Virus record (IMG/VR): IMGVR_UViG_3300050138_000573
Span: 1 to 64,000 of that record
Direction: 5' to 3' (one strand)
Source of the DNA: a virus
Length of the DNA stretch: 64,000 nucleotides
A program made the translations under genes and the position numbers. Positions within the stretch are counted from its first letter, which is position 1. Each line of letters starts with the position of its first letter. The notes under the pieces were generated by a model, which worked only from the letters and a program-made list of their open reading frames with translations, did no database searches and was not told the origin of the DNA. Below are positions 59,281-64,000 of this stretch, piece by piece.

Positions 59281-59293
59281 CAAGTTAATCTTG
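59281..59293. promoter_or_regulatory. Operator-like palindrome CAAGTTAATCTTG
   Basis: CAAG and CTTG arms around TTAAT, between the HTH gene and the plus-strand early operon. It shares GTTAA with the iterated sites at 548-616. A TTGACA hexamer follows at 59314-59319 without a clear -10 partner. Confidence 0.4.
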
Positions 59294-59339
59294 CGAGAAG
59301 AGGTCAGAGCGAATTGACATTTCCTCACCCCAGTCATGT

Positions 59340-59433
59340 CAGACCTCCATCGTTCCAATTTGCCGCCACCCGAGTCAAAGCGCGTAAGGGGTTACGCGGA
59401 GGTCTGTTTTCTTTGGCGTTGAGGGTGGCGGCA
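59340..59433 (+). promoter_or_regulatory. Pseudoknot-like interleaved inverted repeats in early leader
   Basis: Three perfect pairings: A, CAGACCTCC (59340-59348) with GGAGGTCTG (59398-59406); B, TGCCGCCACCC (59361-59371) with GGGTGGCGGCA (59423-59433); C, GCGTAA (59382-59387) with TTACGC (59392-59397). Order A-B-C-C-A-B makes A and B interleaved, i.e. an H-type pseudoknot if transcribed. Both right arms are followed by T-rich tracts (TTTTCTTT; TTCTTTTT). It lies 11 bp before the 59445 start, suggesting an RNA regulator or attenuator, or an origin/protein-binding element. Confidence 0.6.
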
Positions 59434-59444
59434 TTCTTTTTCCC

Positions 59445-59894
59445 ATGCCCCTATTAAATTACACTACGCAGATCGATGCCGAGCGAACCGTGGCCGAGAT
59501 CGAAAAAGCTCTTTCTCTCGCTGGCGCCTCGGCGATCATGAAGGAGTTTGATCCGGTGACGAATCAGCCGAGTACGCTGACTTTCAAGATTATGACGAGC
59601 CATGGGTCCTTGGCCTTCAAACTGCCGGCACGAGTGGAAAACGCAGTCAAGATTCTCAATCGCCAAGCCTGCGGTGGGAAAATCCCTCGTCGTTTTGAGA
59701 ACAATCGCGAGCAAGCGATTCGCGTCGCGTGGCGCATAGTGCGTGAATGGACCTTGGCCCAGTTGGCTCTCATCGAACTTGAGCAGGCCGAGGCAACGGA
59801 ACTGTTTTTGCCCTTCGCGACTGGCCGGGATGGCCGCACTCTTTATGAGCGGATGGATGAACTGAAGTCGTCTGGATTACTCGCGCTAAAATGA
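59445..59894 (+). CDS. Conserved phage hypothetical protein, 149 aa
   Basis: Starts MPLLNYTTQIDAERTVAEIE and contains GSLAFKLPARVENAVKILNR, PRRFENNREQAIRVAWRIVR and a C-terminal EWTLAQLALIELEQAEA helix. This order is familiar from short phage and mobile-element proteins of unknown function. The start ATG is preceded by TTCTTTTTCCC, i.e. no Shine-Dalgarno, directly after the structured leader. Confidence 0.75.
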   Translation: MPLLNYTTQIDAERTVAEIEKALSLAGASAIMKEFDPVTNQPSTLTFKIMTSHGSLAFKLPARVENAVKILNRQACGGKIPRRFENNREQAIRVAWRIVREWTLAQLALIELEQAEATELFLPFATGRDGRTLYERMDELKSSGLLALK

Positions 59895-60100
59895 CCGACA
59901 AAGCCGCCATCGCCAAACTGCTCGACGAGGTGAAGTGGGAAGCGATCCCCGAACCGACGTACATGAATCCGGGCGAACTCTACGCGACGCATTTCGGCCA
60001 CATCGAAATCAACGGCCTGAGCCTGAGAGTGCACCAGCTCAGCGACGGTACGCGCGTCATCACCACCGAGTCGATCGCCAAACTTTTTGGAGTCGAATGA
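59891..60100 (+). CDS. Hypothetical protein, 69 aa
   Basis: ATGA overlaps on both sides (59891 and 60097). Contains GELYATHFGHIEINGL and DGTRVITTESIAKLFGVE, the latter a helix that recurs in small phage proteins as I remember them. No catalytic motif. Confidence 0.65.
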   Translation: MTDKAAIAKLLDEVKWEAIPEPTYMNPGELYATHFGHIEINGLSLRVHQLSDGTRVITTESIAKLFGVE

Positions 60101-60864
60101 GCGATGGACTCACCCACCTCGACCTCTTCACCGGCATCGGAGGCTTCGCGCTCGCTGCTGCTCGCGCCGGCTTCGCGACCGTCGCCTTCAGTGAAATCGA
60201 ACCCTTCGCCTGCCGGGTCCTCGTCGAGCGATTCCCCGGAATCCCAAACCTCGGGGACATCACGCGTATCACCGACGCCACGCTTGGCCCGGTCCTTGCG
60301 CTTACGGGCGGGGTTCCATGCCAGCCTGCAAGCCTCATTGGGCAACAACTCGGCACCGATGATGAGAGATGGCTTTGGCCTGACGCCCTCCGATGCGTTG
60401 GCCTCTTTCGACCCGGCTACGTGCTCTTTGAAAACCCACCAGCAATCCTTACCCTTGAATCTGGGCGGCCCTTCGCTGGAATCCTCGGTGGACTGGCCGC
60501 GCTCGGGTATGATGTGTGGTGGGACTGCCTACCCGCTGCCGCCTTTGGCGCGGGACATTACCGAAACCGAGTCTGGATTTTTGCTGCCCACCCCGACCGC
60601 ACGAGACTGGAAGGATTCACCGGGAATGGCCCGGCGCTCGGGCGACAGGAATCGCACGGATCAGTTGCCGCGCCGAATCTACGAGATCGAAAACTCACGG
60701 AAAGGCGATGGTATGCTCAATCCGGCATTCAGCCTGTGGTTGATGGGATACCCGGATGGCTGGCTGAATTGCAATTACACGCGGTCGGCAACGCGATCGT
60801 CCCGCAAGTCGCGGAACCCTTCTTCCGCTGGATCCGGCAAATCGAAGGAGACCGCCTGACATGA
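60097..60864 (+). CDS. C5-cytosine DNA methyltransferase
   Basis: 255 residues. Motif I DLFTGIGGFALA (9-20), motif IV GGVPCQPAS with catalytic Cys75, motif VI FENPPAIL (Glu112; usual FENV is altered to Pro), motif VIII GHYRNRVWI (153-161), motif X HAVGNAIVPQVAEPF (228-242). The segment 166-225, where the target-recognition domain falls, is only about 60 residues. It methylates cytosine C5 and could protect phage DNA; sequence specificity is unknown. A second open frame is fully nested in +1 phase (see findings). Confidence 0.9.
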   Translation: MSDGLTHLDLFTGIGGFALAAARAGFATVAFSEIEPFACRVLVERFPGIPNLGDITRITDATLGPVLALTGGVPCQPASLIGQQLGTDDERWLWPDALRCVGLFRPGYVLFENPPAILTLESGRPFAGILGGLAALGYDVWWDCLPAAAFGAGHYRNRVWIFAAHPDRTRLEGFTGNGPALGRQESHGSVAAPNLRDRKLTERRWYAQSGIQPVVDGIPGWLAELQLHAVGNAIVPQVAEPFFRWIRQIEGDRLT

Positions 60865-61067
60865 GCCATCCAGCCCAAGCCAGATACGGCGCCTGCACGG
60901 CAATCAATAAACACGGGCAGCCGTGTGGGCTTCCGATCGTGCGCGGCGGGCGCTGCGGCTATCACCAGCCGGAGGAGATTGAAAAGAGGCTGCTCGCCAA
61001 GCTGCGCCGCAATGGGCGCGAGCGGGACGTTATCACCGAGGAACTACGTAAACTCCAAATGCCATGA
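60861..61067 (+). CDS. Small zinc-finger-like protein, 68 aa
   Basis: YGACTAINKHGQPCGLPIVRGGRCGYH supplies Cys, Cys, Cys and His in the C-x(8)-C-x(9)-C-x2-H pattern known in short phage proteins, followed by a basic helix (EIEKRLLAKLRRNGRE). Probably zinc-binding. Bridges the methylase and replication genes by overlaps. Confidence 0.7.
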   Translation: MSHPAQARYGACTAINKHGQPCGLPIVRGGRCGYHQPEEIEKRLLAKLRRNGRERDVITEELRKLQMP

Positions 61068-62812
61068 GCGAATCCCTCGACCTCGCTGACGATCCGCCCT
61101 TGAATCCGGTCACACCGGAATCAAAGCCCTCGTTCACGCCCGGCAGGCTGAAAAAAAATCCCATCCGCTATCCCGTCGAGGAGCCGGTGGTTGAGTCTCA
61201 CGCGCCGCTGGAGGAGCCAAGGTGGTCCGGCCGTCCGGCGTTTCAGGACGAGCCCGTGCGTCCGCTCATCCAGCGCGAGGCCGCGCGCGTGCTACCCTAC
61301 TCCTCCGAGTCCGAGGAATACCTGCTATCCTGCATCCTGCTCGACGGCCGGGAGACGATCGGCCGCTGCATCGCGTCCCACCTGCCGGCCGCCGCCTTCT
61401 ACTCGCCCGCCAACCGCCTGATCTACGAGAAACTCGTGGACATGGCCGGCCGCATGGAGACGGTCGATACCGCGGTACTCGCCCAGGAATTGATCGCGTC
61501 AAAGCAACTCGAAGCGGTCGGCGGGTATCCGTATCTGGTAAAGATTTCCTCAGCCAGCCCGACCACCGCGCAGGCGGCGTACTTCATCAAGAAACTGAAC
61601 GACCTCTGGACGCTGCGCGAGATGATCCGCGTGTCCACGGCCGCCGCCGAGCGCGCCTACCAGCCGAATGTCGATCTCCCCGAGTTCATGGCGCAGGTGC
61701 GGCACGAGGTCGATTTCATCACGAGCCAGGGGTTGAACGGCAGCCCAACGAGCAACGCGTATTCCGTCTGGCAGCCGGCCGCGTTCCGCGCGTATCAGCC
61801 GCCCCCCAACCTCGACATCCTGGGCGGGGGCTACATTCGCCGGCGCCAACTCACGACGCTCATCGGCCCGCCGGGCGTCGGCAAGTCGCGCCTCTCCCTC
61901 TGGCTCGCCTGCCTGCACATCACAGGCCGCGAATTCTTCGGCGTGCCGACGCTCAACGGGCCGGCGAAGTGGCTGTTCTTCGGGAACGAGAATGACCCCA
62001 CCCGCCAGAAAACCGACCTCGAGTGGTTCTACAAAAGTTTCACCAAAGCCGAGCAGGACTTGATCGACCAAAATCTTTTCCTCCACGTGATCGACCAGCC
62101 GGACGATGGCATCATCACCCTCGCCGATCCTGATGCGTGCGCCAAACTCCACGCGACCCTCGCCCTCGTGAAACCCGATGTGGTGGTCTTCGACCCATGG
62201 GGGAACATGATCGAGGGGAATGAAAACGACAACGAGGAGGTGCGCCGCACGCTCAAGATCCTGCTGCGCGCCCTCGCTGTGAATTGCCCGGATGCGGCCG
62301 ACCTCGTGATCCACCACGCTCGTACCGGCAAATCGACGGCGATCGAGGCGGGCAACAACTTCTCGGGCGGGTCGCTCGGGAGGGGAAGCAAGGCCCTCGT
62401 CTCAAGCGCGCGCTGCGAACTGGCGCTCTGGCCAGGGCACAGTGAGGACTCGAGCCGCCTGGTGCTGACCTGCGAGAAGGTCAACAACGTGAAGAAGTTC
62501 GAGCCCAAGGGACTCATCTTTGAGCATGGGGTTTATCGCGAGGATCCCGAGTTCAGCGTGCAGGCGTGGCGCGATGACATCGAGGGGGCCCGCGGCGGCA
62601 AGACGCTCACGATCCGGGATGTCGTCGAGTGCGTGCGCGCCGGCAACATGAAAGCCGACGCCATCGCCGCCAAATGCGAGGAGGAGTTTGGCGTGTCACG
62701 CCGCACGGTCACGACCAGGCTGACCGAGGCGTGCGCCAAGGGCTGGCTCGCGCGCACCGTGCCGTCCGGCTCCTACACGCTTGGGAACGTCCGGATGGCG
62801 CCACCAACATGA
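61064..62812 (+). CDS. Replicative ATPase: DnaB N-terminal + RepA/AAA_25-like
   Basis: 582 residues. Residues about 75-220 are the DnaB N-terminal domain (ESEEYLLSCILLDGRETIGR ... YEKLVDMAGRMETVDTAVLAQEL). The ATPase has GPPGVGKS (268-275), FFGNEND and VVVFDPW (Asp377), as in RepA/AAA_25 helicases rather than the DnaB RecA core (no Q-loop/hexamer motif seen). The C-terminus about 520-575 is a winged-helix-like DNA-binding domain (GNMKADAIAAKCEEEFGVSR). It probably opens the phage origin or loads replication. Start overlaps the zinc-finger gene by ATGA. Confidence 0.82.
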   Translation: MSESLDLADDPPLNPVTPESKPSFTPGRLKKNPIRYPVEEPVVESHAPLEEPRWSGRPAFQDEPVRPLIQREAARVLPYSSESEEYLLSCILLDGRETIGRCIASHLPAAAFYSPANRLIYEKLVDMAGRMETVDTAVLAQELIASKQLEAVGGYPYLVKISSASPTTAQAAYFIKKLNDLWTLREMIRVSTAAAERAYQPNVDLPEFMAQVRHEVDFITSQGLNGSPTSNAYSVWQPAAFRAYQPPPNLDILGGGYIRRRQLTTLIGPPGVGKSRLSLWLACLHITGREFFGVPTLNGPAKWLFFGNENDPTRQKTDLEWFYKSFTKAEQDLIDQNLFLHVIDQPDDGIITLADPDACAKLHATLALVKPDVVVFDPWGNMIEGNENDNEEVRRTLKILLRALAVNCPDAADLVIHHARTGKSTAIEAGNNFSGGSLGRGSKALVSSARCELALWPGHSEDSSRLVLTCEKVNNVKKFEPKGLIFEHGVYREDPEFSVQAWRDDIEGARGGKTLTIRDVVECVRAGNMKADAIAAKCEEEFGVSRRTVTTRLTEACAKGWLARTVPSGSYTLGNVRMAPPT

Positions 62813-63099
62813 GCCCCGATGTTGACTTGTTCGGGCAGCCGTTTCTTGAGCGCGAGCTGCCCGCGCCAAGCGATGGGAAGCGCAAACCCACTCCGCGCAA
62901 GGGTTATGCCGCGCCGCCCGGCACCGGACCCGCGGGGGAAACCTGCCGCAGTTGCGAACACTATGCCCGCGTCGAGCACGCCAAAGTCTATCTCAAGTGC
63001 GCGCTCGTGAAGGCGCGCTGGACCGGCGGCCCGGGGACCGACATTCTGGCGCGGTCGCCTGCCTGCAAATACTGGGAGAAACCCGTGAGCAACACATGA
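62809..63099 (+). CDS. Cys-motif phage protein, 96 aa
   Basis: ATG 62809 overlaps the ATPase stop. PAGETCRSCEHYARVE, YLKCALVKARWTGGPGTDI and RSPACKYWEKP give a CxxC...C...C metal-binding pattern with a conserved GPGTDI loop, a recurrent phage early protein. The function is unknown; DNA transactions near replication genes are a guess. Confidence 0.72.
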   Translation: MSPDVDLFGQPFLERELPAPSDGKRKPTPRKGYAAPPGTGPAGETCRSCEHYARVEHAKVYLKCALVKARWTGGPGTDILARSPACKYWEKPVSNT

Positions 63100-63197
63100 A
63101 GCCGCCGTCGAACCGCGCCCTCGAGTTCTGCCTGTGGCTGATTGTCGCGGCGCTGGCGGTGTGCCTGGCGCTGCTGCTTTATCTCGAGCTCAAATGA
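63096..63197 (+). CDS. Single-span membrane peptide, 33 aa
   Basis: Almost entirely one hydrophobic helix (FCLWLIVAALAVCLALLLYL) with short polar ends. ATGA overlaps at 63096 and 63194 support it. Unknown. Confidence 0.55.
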   Translation: MKPPSNRALEFCLWLIVAALAVCLALLLYLELK

Positions 63198-63442
63198 CCC
63201 CGCGCAGCGAGATGGACTTTGACCGCGAGATCGCGATTCCGCCCGAATGGGGGGCCGAGTTCTACTTGGGCGCACCGGTGCTGGCCTGTTGGAGTCCGCT
63301 CAACAACCCATGGGCCGGGACGGTCACGTTTATGGGCGACGGGGATTGCATCGTGGCTATCGAATGGGCGCATGCCGTCCCAGTCGCGCCGGACATCCCG
63401 CTGTTCACCGTTGGCCAGAAGATCCACTATATCTGGCCATGA
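63194..63442 (+). CDS. Small beta protein, paralogue of next gene
   Basis: 82 residues. EFYLGAPVLACWSPL, GDCIVAIEWAHAVPVAP then FTVGQKIHYIWP. The last 30 residues align with the end of the next protein (GDRIHVIWA), so the pair arose by tandem duplication. Confidence 0.65.
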   Translation: MTPRSEMDFDREIAIPPEWGAEFYLGAPVLACWSPLNNPWAGTVTFMGDGDCIVAIEWAHAVPVAPDIPLFTVGQKIHYIWP

Positions 63443-63696
63443 CCGCGCGCGCCGAGCTCATCTACGACCACGAGCTGCCGATCACGCAGGCCGAGGGGGC
63501 GCCCGAGATGTTCGGCCGCATCGGCGCGATGATGCGCGGCTACGAGGCGGACGGGCGTTTGCTCTGGGTGGCGGTGGTCGAGTGGCTGGGGCAGGGCGAC
63601 GCGATCGCGGTCGTGACCTACGCCGTCCCGTATGCCTACGGGCCCGAGACCAAGCCGATCATCCGGGGCGACCGGATCCACGTCATCTGGGCGTGA
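63439..63696 (+). CDS. Small beta protein, paralogue of previous gene
   Basis: 85 residues. LLWVAVVEWLGQGDAIAVVT, YAVPYAYGPETKPIIRGDRI. Coupled by ATGA to its paralogue at 63439. Its last 14 bases overlap the convergent gene at 63683. Function unknown. Confidence 0.65.
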   Translation: MTARAELIYDHELPITQAEGAPEMFGRIGAMMRGYEADGRLLWVAVVEWLGQGDAIAVVTYAVPYAYGPETKPIIRGDRIHVIWA

Positions 63697-63895
63697 GCTG
63701 CTTCTGGGCCCGCGGCAGGCGCACGGGGCGCGGCTTTGGGCGAAAGGCATAGATGCCCTGCGTCCCGGCCCACCGCTGGTAGCGGTGCATGTCGATCGCG
63801 TGCTCGAGGGCGCGGAGGATCGGCTCCGCCCTTTTCCCGTATCGCTGCTGGCAGGCCAGCCCCGCGAGGCGCAGTTGTCGTTCGTGGTTGGTCAT
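63683..63895 (-). CDS. Small basic protein, 70 aa
   Basis: Begins MTNHERQLRLAGLACQQRYG, helical, with a Pro/Arg-rich end (FRPKPRPVRLPRAQKQ). Converges with the 63439 gene, overlapping 14 bp at the stops, and is directly preceded by another minus-strand gene. Not recognised. Confidence 0.55.
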   Translation of the reverse strand: MTNHERQLRLAGLACQQRYGKRAEPILRALEHAIDMHRYQRWAGTQGIYAFRPKPRPVRLPRAQKQLTPR

Positions 63896-63897
63896 CG

Positions 63898-64000
63898 TCA
63901 GTCGACCGATTCGTTCGCCGGGGGTTCCTCAACCCGCCGCCACCACAGTCCCAGCGCCTTCCACTCGTTCGCCACCGCCCGGCTGACCATCGGGGCGAAC
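63898..64000 (-). CDS. Partial gene, C-terminal 33 residues
   Basis: An open frame enters from the right edge and stops at 63898 (TGA). The visible end is FAPMVSRAVANEWKALGLWW followed by RRVEEPPANESVD. It ends two bases before the 63895 start codon, so it is the upstream gene of a minus-strand operon. Identity cannot be told from so little. Confidence 0.5.
   Translation of the reverse strand, partial: FAPMVSRAVANEWKALGLWWRRVEEPPANESVD

Noticed and set aside
60104-60859. Annotating the nested +1 frame in the C5 methylase as a gene
   Set aside because: Its apparent motifs coincide with conserved methylase motifs in another phase and could be a shadow; kept as a finding only.
1-64000. CRISPR arrays, tRNA genes or integrase/attachment sites
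   Set aside because: No regularly spaced direct repeats, no cloverleaf I could recognise and no integrase-like protein among the genes; temperate lifestyle is therefore not supported although HTH genes exist.

Overview
The window looks like most or all of a GC-rich double-stranded DNA tailed-phage genome, or an integrated copy of one. There are no ribosomal, tRNA or host metabolic genes, coding is very dense with ATGA/GTGA stop-start overlaps, and the virion module can be read directly: large terminase (50591-52426), portal (38794-41292), scaffold-like protein (31503-32678), major capsid candidate (29945-31429), adaptor-like proteins (27913-29513) and fibre or receptor proteins (20476-27346). 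No tail sheath, baseplate or tape-measure set is visible, and there is a 2,805-residue virion-associated giant (41327-49744), so a podovirus-like virion is the best guess. A lipoprotein, signal peptides, a GT9 heptosyltransferase-like enzyme and spanin-like candidates point to a Gram-negative host. Almost no gene has a Shine-Dalgarno sequence; starts are preceded by A/C-rich stretches, as in Bacteroidota-like or other SD-poor phyla. I cannot name the host. A partial gene runs off the right end, so the molecule continues.

Layout. (1) 69-461, minus strand: a small-terminase-like protein, then an intergenic region with iterated operator-like sites. (2) 755-19536, plus strand: a long early/middle operon holding a RadC-type protein, many small proteins, three interspersed HNH endonucleases plus a fourth of another type, a metallopeptidase, RecT, a Dam-type methylase, an ImmA/IrrE fragment, a RecB/Cas4-type nuclease, a DUF559/Vsr-like nuclease, a lysozyme-like protein, a DEAD/DEAH helicase, an Ig-like protein and a small membrane protein, closed by two hairpin terminators. 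(3) 19595-32678, minus strand: fibres, secreted or lipid-anchored proteins, adaptors, capsid and scaffold. (4) 32792-36886, plus strand: an inverted island with a GIY-YIG endonuclease, a 617-residue structural-looking protein, a cysteine-rich protein and an Erv/ALR-like sulfhydryl oxidase. (5) 36834-52426, minus strand: GT9, portal, the giant protein and terminase. (6) 52423-58647, minus strand: a glycan cassette of an acetyltransferase, several GT-A glycosyltransferases (one fused to a methyltransferase) and an FkbM methyltransferase. (7) 58644-59220, minus strand: two Cro/C1-type regulators flanking a 37-residue basic protein. (8) 59221-59444: a divergent control region with a pseudoknot-like set of inverted repeats. 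(9) 59445-63696, plus strand: a second early operon with a C5-cytosine methylase and a DnaB/RepA-type replicative ATPase.

How it fits together. The HTH genes and structured leader at 58644-59444 probably set the early switch. The plus-strand operons supply replication (DnaB/RepA-like ATPase, helicase), RecT-type recombination and DNA methylation. The minus strand supplies packaging, capsid and fibres. Two accessory systems stand out: the surface-glycan cassette beside the packaging genes, and the disulfide pair (cysteine-rich structural protein plus oxidase) on the inverted island. Six freestanding homing endonucleases are fitted into the operons with almost no intergenic space.
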